DNA of 64,000 nucleotides from the NCBI RefSeq assembly GCF_037071985.1, contig NZ_JAXHDF010000016.1, positions 1 to 64,000 on the forward strand. Direction: 5' to 3'. The position numbers and the translations under genes were made by a program. Origin of the DNA: Pseudogracilibacillus sp037071985 (GTDB taxonomy: Bacteria; Bacillota; Bacilli; Bacillales; Amphibacillaceae). Shown in pieces: positions 25,178 through 33,443 of this stretch (position 1 is its first letter; every line of letters starts with the position of its first letter). Under the pieces are notes generated by a model, which saw only the letters and a list, made by a program, of their open reading frames with translations, searched no databases and was not told where the DNA came from.

Positions 25178-25576
25178 TTGAAAACACTAACAGTAAGTGT
25201 AGTTACACCAGATGGGCCAGTTTTAGATGGTGAATATGAAATGCTCAGCTGTAAAGCTGAAAATGGCGAGCTTGGGATATTACCGGGTCATATACCGCTT
25301 GTGGCTCCACTTACGATAAATGCTGTTAGATTAAAACATGAAAACACAGAAGATTTAGTCGCAGTAAATGGTGGATTTTTAGAAGTGAGACCTGATAAAG
25401 TAACCATTTTAGCCCAATCAGCTGAAAAAGCATCTGACATTGATGTCGAACGTGCGGAAAGAGCAAAAGACCGTGCAGCTAAATTACTCGAATCAAATAA
25501 TCAAGATATCGACGTAATGAGGGCAAAACTAGCGCTCAATCGAGCAATAAATCGAATTAATGTAGCAAAAAAATAA
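25178..25576 (+). CDS. atpC: F1Fo ATP synthase subunit epsilon
   Basis: A 132-residue regulatory subunit with an N-terminal beta sandwich (VVTPDGPVLDGEYEML, NGELGILPGHIPLVAPL) and a C-terminal helical hairpin (DVERAERAKDRAAKLL, LNRAINRINVAKK) able to inhibit F1. It starts with TTG 25178 after TAAGGAGGTG. It is the last gene of the operon; the terminator follows directly. Confidence 0.96.
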   Translation: MKTLTVSVVTPDGPVLDGEYEMLSCKAENGELGILPGHIPLVAPLTINAVRLKHENTEDLVAVNGGFLEVRPDKVTILAQSAEKASDIDVERAERAKDRAAKLLESNNQDIDVMRAKLALNRAINRINVAKK

Positions 25577-25582
25577 GTATAA

Positions 25583-25611
25583 AACCTCATTACACTGGAT
25601 GAGGTTTTTTT
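25583..25611 (+). terminator. Terminator of the ATP synthase operon
   Basis: AACCTCAT (25583-25590) and ATGAGGTT (25599-25606) form a perfect stem followed by a T-run. Confidence 0.9.
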
Positions 25612-26015
25612 GTTTCTACGAATATATTTTGATAAAATAGAAATTCACTGATCTGTTTTGCTAAGGATGTAAGCTGAAACGGTTTTTATAGTACGATAAG
25701 TTCAGTTTCCATTAATACGACATTTCTTAATCGTGCTATTATTACATACTTACAAAGTTGCAGTATGTAAAAATTTGTTCGTAAAAACAATTGAGACGAC
25801 AATATTTCAAATGATCTGTTATATAGAAGGCAATATTCGCTATTACCCGGGAAATATGTATAAATATATTCAGATTCGACGATATTTATTTCTCTATGTC
25901 ATAAAAACAAATATAAACACCAATATGATGGGATATTAAACGACAGGATAATCATTCAGTCCTTAGATAGTCAGATTGTTTATCAGAGAACGATATATTG
26001 GAAGTTGGTGATAAA
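25612..26015 (+). other. 400-bp gap between atpC and ywzB
   Basis: No convincing gene. An open frame at 25733-25939 lacks a ribosome site and has A/T-driven composition. A 9-bp imperfect inverted repeat (TAGTACGAT near 25688, ATCGTGCTA near 25731) is visible. The ywzB promoter presumably lies here. Confidence 0.4.
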
Positions 26016-26246
26016 ATGATTTCGATCGGATACTTTTCAATAATAGGAATGCTCTCTCATATTATTTTTATTTATATTACATGGACAGCAATGCAGGGGA
26101 TTAATGTGGAAGCTTTTGTTCGTGCAAATAAAGTAACTGAAGCAAGAATTATCCTAGTATTTGTTTCTATCGTTATAGGAACTGGTGTAAGTCGGTTTGT
26201 ATTAGATATTATACAATGGTCTCAGGATCTAATCTATTTATTCTAA
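26016..26246 (+). CDS. ywzB: YwzB-family membrane protein (DUF1146)
   Basis: A 76-residue protein with two membrane segments (GYFSIIGMLSHIIFIYITW and IILVFVSIVIGTGVSRFVL), matching the DUF1146 layout. It occupies the same position as ywzB in B. subtilis, between the atp operon and murA. The start is ATG 26016 after GGAAGTTGGTGA. The function is unknown. Confidence 0.85.
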   Translation: MISIGYFSIIGMLSHIIFIYITWTAMQGINVEAFVRANKVTEARIILVFVSIVIGTGVSRFVLDIIQWSQDLIYLF

Positions 26247-26329
26247 ACGTCCTGTTGATTTGTGTAAGAATTTGTATCGTTTAAATAAAATTCCTCTTGT
26301 ACATACTTCTAATGACGGGGGGATTTTTT

Positions 26330-27040
26330 ATGAAAAAAATTATTTTTATAGTAAGTATTTCATTTCTATTAAACCACACACAATTTAATCATCTACAATA
26401 TAATGAATTATCTCTACTAGCTGAAGCTGGCCAGAATGAAGGCTGGGATTTAAAAGAGTGGCAAGCTGTAGCTTTTTTAGAGTTGACTCCACAAGAATAT
26501 GACAATTTATCGAATAAACTACAAAATAGTTATTTAGTCACTATGGAAGAAAACGAAAATGCGGTAAAATATATATTTGAGACGAATGAGCGAGATGAGT
26601 TGATAACTCACTCTTTTTATACAGTAATCCCTACAAAGGGAGAACAGAATATCACTGTCCAAGCGATCTTTTTTGGTGAAGAATGGGATGATATGATCAG
26701 TGATTATTACGATTCATTGATCAAAGCATTACAGAAAGATTATAATATAAAATTTTCCAAAATTTTCACTTGTTTAAAGTTCGAAGTAAGTGGTATAATT
26801 AACAATGGGTTTTCTATTGACGAATTTTGGCAAAAAATGAACGTTGTACATAGAAAAGAACAGTATGATAATGTTCAACAATCGATCTATGAGAAGGAAG
26901 TTTACGGCTATTCACCGTTGTGGAGTAATACTATAACTGTAGATAATGAGCCAATTAATTTCCATATGACTATAAAAAACGATGAAGCAAATAAAAAACA
27001 AGTAATTGTAGGAACGCCTATGATATTAAATGAATATTAA
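26330..27040 (+). CDS. ywmB: YwmB-like exported protein (TATA-box-binding-like, DUF1779)
   Basis: A 236-residue protein with a short N-terminal signal sequence (KKIIFIVSISFLL) and no other membrane segment. It lies directly before murA, the place of ywmB in B. subtilis, and its beta-alpha pattern with a final LWSNTITVDNEPINFHMTI fits that poorly conserved family. The start is ATG 26330 after GGGGGGA. The role is unknown. The spacing to murA is 33 bases, so co-transcription is likely. Confidence 0.75.
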   Translation: MKKIIFIVSISFLLNHTQFNHLQYNELSLLAEAGQNEGWDLKEWQAVAFLELTPQEYDNLSNKLQNSYLVTMEENENAVKYIFETNERDELITHSFYTVIPTKGEQNITVQAIFFGEEWDDMISDYYDSLIKALQKDYNIKFSKIFTCLKFEVSGIINNGFSIDEFWQKMNVVHRKEQYDNVQQSIYEKEVYGYSPLWSNTITVDNEPINFHMTIKNDEANKKQVIVGTPMILNEY

Positions 27041-27073
27041 TATACTGAACAGAAATTGAAGGAGAATTGTCAG

Positions 27074-28402
27074 ATGGATAAAATCGTTGTAAAAGGTGGC
27101 AGGAGATTAAACGGGAGCGTGAAGGTCGAAGGAGCAAAAAATGCAGTTCTTCCAGTATTGGCAGCAAGTTTAATTGCAAGTGAAGGAAAAAGTATAATTA
27201 ACGACGTCCCAACTTTAGACGATGTATATACAATAAATGAGGTATTACGTAATTTAAATGCGAAAGTGCAATTTAAAAACAACCAAGTGAAGATAGATGC
27301 TACCAGTCGATTAGCAACTGAAGCACCATTTGAATATGTTAGAAAGATGAGAGCTTCTGTCCTTGTGCTGGGGCCTTTATTAGCGCGTTACGGGCACGCA
27401 AAAGTAGCTTTACCTGGAGGATGTGCGATTGGTACACGTCCGATTGATTTGCATTTAAAAGGTTTTGAAGCAATGGGTGCTAAAGTAAACTTTGGAAACG
27501 GGTTTGTAGAAGTGCGTGTAGATGGAAAGCTACAAGGAGGAACTATATATTTGGATGTAGCCAGTGTAGGTGCTACTGAAAATATTATGATGGCTGCAAC
27601 CTTAGCTGAGGGAAAAACAGTCATTGAAAACTGTGCAAAAGAACCGGAAATTGTTGACCTAGCAAACTATTTAAATAAAATGGGTGCTAAAATTGTTGGT
27701 GCGGGAACAGAAACAATTCGTATTCATGGGGTAGAGAAATTATGTGGAGTTGAACATACGATTATTCCAGATCGTGTCGAAGCAGGAACATTTATGGTTG
27801 CTGCCGCTGTAACTGGTGGAGATGTTTTAATACAAAATGTTGTCACAGAACATTTACGTCCTGTAATTGCTAAACTTCGTGAAATGGGTGCTGAAATTAC
27901 TGAGAATGAAAACAGTATTCAAGTTGTTGGTCCTGAAACATTAAAAGCAACTGATATTAAGACGTTGCCACATCCAGGATTCCCAACTGATATGCAATCT
28001 CAAATGATGGTGGCTATGTTATGTTCAGAAGGCACTAGTGTACTTACAGAAACGGTTTTTGAAAATCGATTCATGCATGTGGAAGAATTTCGTAGAATGA
28101 ATGCGTCTATGAAAATTGAAGGACGAAGCGTTATTATAGAAGGCTTGAATAAACTTCAAGGAGCTCAAGTGCAAGCAACAGACTTAAGAGCTGCAGCTGC
28201 GCTTATTTTGGCAGGTCTTTGCGCAGATGGTCTCACAGAAGTTACAGAATTAAAGCATTTAGATCGTGGATATGTGGATTTTGCAGAGAAATTAAAAGCT
28301 CTTGGAGCCGATGTGAAAAGAGTAAAAAAAGAAGTATCAAAGTCTGATAACGTGATTTCACTCGATTTTCAATCGAAAAATATTGCAGTCGAACTTCCGT
28401 AA
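27074..28402 (+). CDS. murA: UDP-N-acetylglucosamine 1-carboxyvinyltransferase
   Basis: The enzyme catalyses the first committed step of peptidoglycan synthesis, transfer of enolpyruvate from PEP to UDP-GlcNAc; it is the fosfomycin target. The start is ATG 27074 after GAAGGAG, giving 442 residues. The loop LPGGCAIGTRPIDLHLKG carries the catalytic Cys117, so the enzyme should be fosfomycin-sensitive. VEGAKNAVLPVLAAS near the N-terminus and GFPTDMQSQMM are conserved. By position this is the MurAA type. Confidence 0.97.
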   Translation: MDKIVVKGGRRLNGSVKVEGAKNAVLPVLAASLIASEGKSIINDVPTLDDVYTINEVLRNLNAKVQFKNNQVKIDATSRLATEAPFEYVRKMRASVLVLGPLLARYGHAKVALPGGCAIGTRPIDLHLKGFEAMGAKVNFGNGFVEVRVDGKLQGGTIYLDVASVGATENIMMAATLAEGKTVIENCAKEPEIVDLANYLNKMGAKIVGAGTETIRIHGVEKLCGVEHTIIPDRVEAGTFMVAAAVTGGDVLIQNVVTEHLRPVIAKLREMGAEITENENSIQVVGPETLKATDIKTLPHPGFPTDMQSQMMVAMLCSEGTSVLTETVFENRFMHVEEFRRMNASMKIEGRSVIIEGLNKLQGAQVQATDLRAAAALILAGLCADGLTEVTELKHLDRGYVDFAEKLKALGADVKRVKKEVSKSDNVISLDFQSKNIAVELP

Positions 28403-28448
28403 AATATCATAAATTAAATAATTTCACATATAGTATAAAGATTACAAA

Positions 28449-28488
28449 AAACAGGTAGAATGCAAATGCATCTATCTGTTTTTTATTT
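28449..28488 (+). terminator. Terminator after murA
   Basis: ACAGGTAGA and TCTATCTGT pair (one G.U), extended by TGCA/TGCA, and a T-rich run follows. Confidence 0.85.
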
Positions 28489-28578
28489 TGGCATTTTTAA
28501 AAATCTATGTTTTAGTTCTATTAATTCAATGAACTGTATATATTTTAATAGAGTTAAAAAATGGTTCACTAGGAGGGA

Positions 28579-29682
28579 ATGGAAATAAAACAATCAAAGT
28601 ATAATCATCTCAAGAAACGCCGTAATTCAAAGGTTATAAAAGAATTATCAAATCGGAAAAGCCCTCTCACATCTAGTAATAAGTCAGCATGGAAATTAGT
28701 AGGAACAATAACATTTTCAATCCTATTATGCACCATTGTTCTAGTTCCTACATTAATTGTCATGATCCCGAAAAAAGAACAGCCTACACAAGGAGAAGTG
28801 ACAGATGTGTTTGAAGAAGAGCAGATTGAGGTACCACAATTACATGTAACTGTGAAACGAACAGCAACAGGAGAAGTAGAAGAAGTTCCATTGGAGAAAT
28901 ATGTAGCATCTGTCGTAGCGTCTGAAATGCCAGCTGAATTTGAAGTAGAGGCATTAAAAGCTCAAGCGATAGCCGCGCGAACTTACATTGTTAATCATTT
29001 ATTGCATCAAGAAGATAAAGAGGAAGTAATTATTTCAGATACAACGGAACATCAAGTATATAAAAATGAGGAAGAGTTAAAGAGGGATTTGGGAGCAGAC
29101 TTCCACTGGAAAATGGAAAAGGTAGCAGATGCTGTAAATGCTACTAAAAATGAAATTATTACGTATGAACAGCAACCAATTACACCAACATTTTTCTCAA
29201 TGAGTAATGGACTTACAGAAGATGCGGAAAACTATTGGGGAAGCCCACTTCCATATTTAAAAAGTGTCGAAAGCCGTTGGGAAGAAAGTCATCCGAATTT
29301 TACCGAACAGACTATTTTTACGATAGAAGAAGTAAACAGTAAATTAGGAACTTCTTTACCCGCACAAACTGCAATCCCTATTAAAATTACTCGTACGGAA
29401 AGTAATCGGGTAAATAAATTAACGCTCAATGACAAGGCGTTTTCAGGAAGAGAAGTAAGGGAGAAACTTGGGTTGCGATCTAATGATTTTAGTATTCAAC
29501 AAAAAGATAATCATTTGATTTTCACTACTAAAGGGTATGGACATGGAGTAGGGATGAGTCAATATGGGGCAAACGGAATGGCTGAAGAAGGGAAAGGTTA
29601 TAAAGAAATTTTATCCTATTATTATCAAGATGTAGAAATTACAACGATTACAGAAGCAGCCCCAACTTTGGTGGCAAAATAA
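28579..29682 (+). CDS. spoIID: Stage II sporulation protein D
   Basis: A membrane-anchored lytic transglycosylase of the DMP engulfment complex, acting on septal peptidoglycan in the mother cell. 367 residues: a basic cytoplasmic N-terminus, one membrane segment (VGTITFSILLCTIVLVPTL, about 35-62), then the SpoIID domain with VPLEKYVASVVASEMPAEFE, LKAQAIAARTYIVNH, TFFSMSNGLTEDAENYWG and the C-terminal GYGHGVGMSQYGANGMAEEG. The ATG at 28579 sits only two bases after AGGAGGGA, an unusually close spacing, but no other start is available. It is followed by its own terminator. Confidence 0.95.
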   Translation: MEIKQSKYNHLKKRRNSKVIKELSNRKSPLTSSNKSAWKLVGTITFSILLCTIVLVPTLIVMIPKKEQPTQGEVTDVFEEEQIEVPQLHVTVKRTATGEVEEVPLEKYVASVVASEMPAEFEVEALKAQAIAARTYIVNHLLHQEDKEEVIISDTTEHQVYKNEEELKRDLGADFHWKMEKVADAVNATKNEIITYEQQPITPTFFSMSNGLTEDAENYWGSPLPYLKSVESRWEESHPNFTEQTIFTIEEVNSKLGTSLPAQTAIPIKITRTESNRVNKLTLNDKAFSGREVREKLGLRSNDFSIQQKDNHLIFTTKGYGHGVGMSQYGANGMAEEGKGYKEILSYYYQDVEITTITEAAPTLVAK

Positions 29683-29714
29683 AAAAGGGAGTGGACATTG
29701 TTCACTCTCTTTTT
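29682..29714. terminator. Bidirectional terminator between spoIID and the serine hydrolase
   Basis: A stem of about 14 bp pairs AAAAAGGGAGTGGA with TTCACTCTCTTTTT (two G.U), with A and T tracts on opposite sides. It can serve spoIID on the plus strand and the convergent hydrolase gene on the minus strand. Confidence 0.85.
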
Positions 29715-29735
29715 AGATGTGTTATATGGAACCGA

Positions 29736-30815
29736 TTATATTGGTAAATGTCGTTTGAAAATCGAGTTGGCAATATTTACATTGACTAAATCTTCAAGCC
29801 CGGTGACCATTCTTAACAGGCGAACGAAAGGGATCTGAATAGTTGAGAAAATAACAACTCCTATTTTATGCTTTTTCATAAATCCGCAATACGTGTGGAA
29901 TCCTACCGTTGTTCCACCATGTTGAATAATTGGTACGTCCGACCACTTGTTATTTTCTATCATCCAACCGAGTCCCATTTCAATACCTTTAACAGCTTTT
30001 ACATGTTGGTTTTCATGTGTCATAGATATGCTTTCTTGTAAGGAATTTTCTCTTATACCGATCTGATGCTCCAAATAAGTGAGCATATCATTGATTGAAC
30101 TCTTAAATGCTCCTGCACCATTTATCGCAGGAAGCTCAATTGGTGGTACAGGTTCTCCTTTTTTAGTATAGCCTTTAACATATCTATCCATCTGATCATT
30201 TTTTACCGTAATCATCGTATCATTCATTCCAAGGGGTTCAAGAATATGAGTTTTAATAGCATTTTCATAAGACATATCACATATCTCCGCTAACGTATTG
30301 CCAAGCAAGCCAACCCCTAGATTTGAATATGCCCACTTTTTCCCAACATCTTTCGTTAAGGTAAAGTTACTAAAAAAGCGATGTAAGTCAGCAGGTGAAA
30401 AATCTTTATACGGATTATTTTTCCTTTTCTTATCTTCTTTTATATTTTTGCGAATTGTTTTCATATCTTCGCGAGGCAACCCTGACGTATGGGTGGCAAG
30501 GTGACGAAATGTTACATCTTTTCCTTTATAAGTTAGAGCCTTTTTATACTCAGGTTTATACGCACTGATTGGATCATCGAGTGTAATCCGACCTTCATTT
30601 ACGAGTTTAGCTAACAACAAGCTAGTAAACGTCTTAGAAGTTGAGCCAATTTCAAACAACATATCCCCAATAGTGGCATCTGAGTTCACAATATCGTCTT
30701 GCAGGAAACCAACATACTCTCTTTGCTTATTTTTAGTTAGCCCAACAGCAATACTAGCCTGATGTGCTTTTGAAACTTCATTCTGCATTAATGTGAGCGT
30801 GTTCTCAGTAATCAA
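29736..30815 (-). CDS. Serine hydrolase of the beta-lactamase/penicillin-binding (class C-like) family
   Basis: A 359-residue protein with the SxxK tetrad STSK at residues 58-61, the YxN motif as YSN near 167 (KKWAYSNLGVGLLGN) and the third motif as HGG (IIQHGGTTVGFH). These fit the AmpC/esterase/DD-peptidase superfamily (Pfam beta-lactamase). No signal peptide is visible, so it is probably cytoplasmic and an esterase or peptidase rather than a resistance enzyme. It starts with TTG 30815 after AAGGAG. A MarR gene precedes it, and both have the same palindrome in their promoters, so it is likely part of a small MarR-controlled unit. Confidence 0.82.
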   Translation of the reverse strand: MITENTLTLMQNEVSKAHQASIAVGLTKNKQREYVGFLQDDIVNSDATIGDMLFEIGSTSKTFTSLLLAKLVNEGRITLDDPISAYKPEYKKALTYKGKDVTFRHLATHTSGLPREDMKTIRKNIKEDKKRKNNPYKDFSPADLHRFFSNFTLTKDVGKKWAYSNLGVGLLGNTLAEICDMSYENAIKTHILEPLGMNDTMITVKNDQMDRYVKGYTKKGEPVPPIELPAINGAGAFKSSINDMLTYLEHQIGIRENSLQESISMTHENQHVKAVKGIEMGLGWMIENNKWSDVPIIQHGGTTVGFHTYCGFMKKHKIGVVIFSTIQIPFVRLLRMVTGLEDLVNVNIANSIFKRHLPI

Positions 30816-30846
30816 ATTAATTCTCTCCTTATGTTAATGATATTAA

Positions 30847-30874
30847 ATATTAAGTTAACTTAACTATAAGGCAA
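30847..30874 (-). promoter_or_regulatory. Promoter with a MarR-type palindrome before the serine hydrolase
   Basis: On the minus strand, TTGCCT and TAATAT are 16 bases apart. The perfect 14-bp palindrome TTAAGTTAACTTAA (30850-30863) lies in the spacer and overlaps the -10 box. The same motif with a different centre precedes marR. Confidence 0.65.
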
Positions 30875-30887
30875 TAAAGAATGACAT

Positions 30888-31328
30888 TTATTTAAATTCA
30901 TCTTCTGCAACTTGTTTTATATCGAGTAAGATGTCGCGAAACGCAATTAATTTCTCTTCGCCTATTTTCGCATATAGTTTCTCCGTAATGATCCGCTCAA
31001 CTTTTTCTTGTTTATCGATATATTCAACTCCTTTACGCGATAAGGTGACAAGGATTTCGCGTCTATTTTTTTCATTAATTTCCCGATTAACATAGTTGAG
31101 ATTTGCCAGTTTTGAGACTTGTTGACTTGCTGCACTTGGTGTAATTTTTAATTTTTCAGCGATTTCGCGAATGGTTAGTTCCTTATGTTGGTGGATGGTT
31201 GTTAATAGTAGATCTTGCGCAGATGGAATATTTTCGTCGAGTAGTTTGTTATACTTTTGATAAATTAGAGTATTAACAGACTGAGTAGTATCATTAATTT
31301 CTTTAACTATTTCATATATTCTTTTCAC
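30888..31328 (-). CDS. MarR-family transcriptional regulator
   Basis: A 146-residue dimeric winged-helix regulator: N- and C-terminal dimerisation helices and a central wHTH (LTIREIAEKLKITPSAASQQVSKLANLNYV, about residues 51-80) followed by the wing REINEKNRREILVTLSRKG. It starts with GTG 31328 after AAGGAGGT. It probably represses itself and the downstream serine hydrolase through the shared TTAAGTNNACTTAA palindrome. The ligand is unknown. Confidence 0.9.
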   Translation of the reverse strand: MKRIYEIVKEINDTTQSVNTLIYQKYNKLLDENIPSAQDLLLTTIHQHKELTIREIAEKLKITPSAASQQVSKLANLNYVNREINEKNRREILVTLSRKGVEYIDKQEKVERIITEKLYAKIGEEKLIAFRDILLDIKQVAEDEFK

Positions 31329-31352
31329 TTAATTATTTACCTCCTTAAATAG

Positions 31353-31393
31353 TTAAGTCAACTTAATTATATAGTAAATTATTTATAATGCAA
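31353..31393 (-). promoter_or_regulatory. marR promoter and operator
   Basis: On the minus strand, TTGCAT (31388-31393), 16 bases, then TATAAT (31366-31371). The near-palindrome TTAAGTTGACTTAA (31353-31366) directly follows and overlaps the -10 box, an ideal repressor position. Confidence 0.75.
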
Positions 31394-31424
31394 GAGGAAC
31401 TTTGCCTAAATTGTGGTAAATAAA

Positions 31425-31451
31425 AAGAGAGCGGATGCACTCCGCTCTCTT
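31425..31451 (-). terminator. Terminator of the GDSL surface protein gene
   Basis: AAGAGAGCGGA and TCCGCTCTCTT form an 11-bp perfect stem; on the minus strand TTTTATTT follows. Confidence 0.9.
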
Positions 31452-31458
31452 AAATTTA

Positions 31459-33012
31459 TTATATAACATGGTTTTTCCGATTAATGACATGGATACAAAG
31501 CCCAATTGAAGATAGTAGTACACCGATCAGTAAAAGATTATAGTTGTTTGTAGCAGTTTTAGGCAGCTGGTTATCTTTTTTATCTACAGTTACAGTGAGA
31601 TCTTGCTCCTCTTTGTCATTTGTATTGTCTTTATCGTCGTTGGAGTCTTTTATAGGAGAAAGGTCTTCATCTTCATCTGGTTTCTCGATTGGGTCTCCGT
31701 TATTAGGATCTTCAGGTTCTGGTGGTTCCACTTTCCTTGTTGGATAATCCGCTCTGATTTTTTCTATAAACGCATCAGCCAATGCTCTGTATCCCGCTTC
31801 GTTCGGATGGATATTCGGCTGATTGTCTAAGTAATCATTATAGTGACCAGTAAAAAAACTTTCCGTAGGTACGAATGTTGCTTTAAAATGGGTAGTTGGC
31901 GTTTGAATAGCCTCATTTAATCCGCCTAATAACGGACCGGTAATGATAGGTTCTAAAAAAGGTAAGGCATTATAATATCCCATCACATAAATATTAGCAT
32001 CCGGATTTACAGAACGGATAAAAGATAAAATTCCACCGATATTTTCGCCAACTTTTGCAAGTGTATCTTCAAATGTCTGTAAAGTTTGAACAAACTGTTT
32101 TGCATTTGAAGCTAATTCGTTCGCTTTTTCAGCGTATATTTTTGCTTCTTCAAATTCTTTTAGATTTTCTTTCAGATTGTCTAATAGTCCGTCTGTTTCT
32201 TTTAAAGAATTTAAAGCATTTGTAATATGTGTCACAATATTTATATGTTCTTCTGGAAGCTCTATGTCATCGATTTTAGTAGAAACTGAAGTCAATAATG
32301 CGGAAGTATCTTCTAACAATGTTCGCAGTTTTTCTTCCTCTTCGATTCGCATTGTCTGTTCCATCTCGCTTAAATGATCTTGCAGCAAAATAATATTTTC
32401 CGTAGCAGCAGTGAGATCATCGATGATTTCAGTCAGATCGTTTGATTCTTCATTTAAATCTTCTAAAGCAGTACGGGTTACTTCAATTTCAGTTGCAATA
32501 TCTGTAAGTGCGTTTTTTATTGTACTTATACTTTCCACTACGGATTTTTCTTTCACTGCTTTTTGTTCAGTTGCCACAGCAGCATCCTGCATAATTTTCT
32601 GTACGGCATCTGGATCCATAAATCGCGGATCGAATTTGTCAAAAGGAATCGTATTAACAAGTGGTAATATATCATTTGCTCCGACACTTAGCGTAATAAT
32701 ATCAGCATCTGGCAGCTCTTCGACAGAACTTAATTGATCAAGAACTTGCAAAGATGTAAAACCAGATACACCATAATTTTCGGTTAAAACTTCATATCCT
32801 CTATCTTCGAGATCAAGGGCGATATTACCGACATATCCAATACTAAATGATTTACCATCAGATAATAATCCTTCCGCTAAGGAATCCCCAAGTGCAACAT
32901 ACACGACTTTCTCATTTTCCTCAGTTTCAGCAATTGCAGACATCGGTGCAAAGATGAGTAAGAACATCATCATCAATAAGAGTGCCTGCGATTGCTTTTT
33001 CCATTTTCTCAA
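31459..33012 (-). CDS. Wall-anchored SGNH/GDSL hydrolase with coiled-coil insert
   Basis: About 517 residues: a signal peptide (LLLMMMFLLIFAPMSAIA), block I YVALGDSLAEG with the catalytic serine, block III SVGAND, a charged helical insert of about 180 residues (roughly 150-330) predicted to be coiled coil, then HPNEAGY with the catalytic histidine. A Pro/Glu/Asp-rich spacer leads to the sorting signal LPKTATNN, a hydrophobic helix and a short basic tail. LPKTA differs from LPXTG and suggests a class D-type sortase. The likely activity is ester hydrolysis on a lipid, polymer or wall glycan. TTG 33012 is preferred because GAGAGG touches the ATG at 33021; either start is possible. Confidence 0.83.
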   Translation of the reverse strand: MRKWKKQSQALLLMMMFLLIFAPMSAIAETEENEKVVYVALGDSLAEGLLSDGKSFSIGYVGNIALDLEDRGYEVLTENYGVSGFTSLQVLDQLSSVEELPDADIITLSVGANDILPLVNTIPFDKFDPRFMDPDAVQKIMQDAAVATEQKAVKEKSVVESISTIKNALTDIATEIEVTRTALEDLNEESNDLTEIIDDLTAATENIILLQDHLSEMEQTMRIEEEEKLRTLLEDTSALLTSVSTKIDDIELPEEHINIVTHITNALNSLKETDGLLDNLKENLKEFEEAKIYAEKANELASNAKQFVQTLQTFEDTLAKVGENIGGILSFIRSVNPDANIYVMGYYNALPFLEPIITGPLLGGLNEAIQTPTTHFKATFVPTESFFTGHYNDYLDNQPNIHPNEAGYRALADAFIEKIRADYPTRKVEPPEPEDPNNGDPIEKPDEDEDLSPIKDSNDDKDNTNDKEEQDLTVTVDKKDNQLPKTATNNYNLLLIGVLLSSIGLCIHVINRKNHVI

Positions 33013-33223
33013 AAAATTCATCCTCTCTAATTTGATTTTTTAAAAAGTATGTACGCCCCGTCTAGTTGTTAGTAATAGTTTAACAAATAATGTAAAAGAT
33101 TGGAATACTTGTTTGTGTACGGCTCTCTCTCAATCTAATAGAAATATTAGGAAAATAATATTTGGATTTATTAGCTGAGGCACTTTAAAGCGATTAAGGA
33201 ATGAGGAGTTACACAATCAGATA

Positions 33224-33304
33224 GCCGTGCCCGTTGAAACGAGAAGTATATTTCTGAAACTGTCATACTTCTAATATTGTTCATCGTTTCTTTGATAAAA
33301 AGAC
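33224..33304. repeat. Degenerate partial copy of the 10890-11184 repeat
   Basis: The 81 bases align with 11092-11172: GCCGTGCCCGT, GAAGTATATTTC and GTTC-TTTCTTT blocks occur in the same order and spacing with scattered substitutions. Only the right half remains; the terminal inverted repeat is lost. The rest of 33022-33443 holds no gene. Confidence 0.65.
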
Positions 33305-33395
33305 GTTTGCTTTTTACATTACATCAACAACTCTTGCAAAATAGTAGCAATATTTATGGGAAAGGAAAATATTGAGAAAAAACTAGTAAATAAAT

Positions 33396-33424
33396 GTATA
33401 TAATTTTTAGATTCTGTTCACAAT
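33396..33424 (+). promoter_or_regulatory. Possible sigma-F promoter of spoIIQ
   Basis: GTATA (33396-33400), a 15-base spacer and GTTCACAAT (33416-33424) fit the forespore sigma-F pattern GTATA-N15-GGNNANANT except at one position. B. subtilis spoIIQ is transcribed by sigma-F, and this site is about 20 bases before the start codon. The short distance is a caveat. Confidence 0.5.
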
Positions 33425-33443
33425 GGTTGATGAGGTGATAAAC

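Noticed and set aside
25733..25939. 68-residue open frame after atpC
   Set aside because: No ribosome site, A/T-driven composition and no family-like pattern.
29736..30815. Beta-lactam resistance gene
   Set aside because: No signal peptide is visible and the motifs fit the wide serine hydrolase/esterase superfamily, so resistance cannot be claimed.
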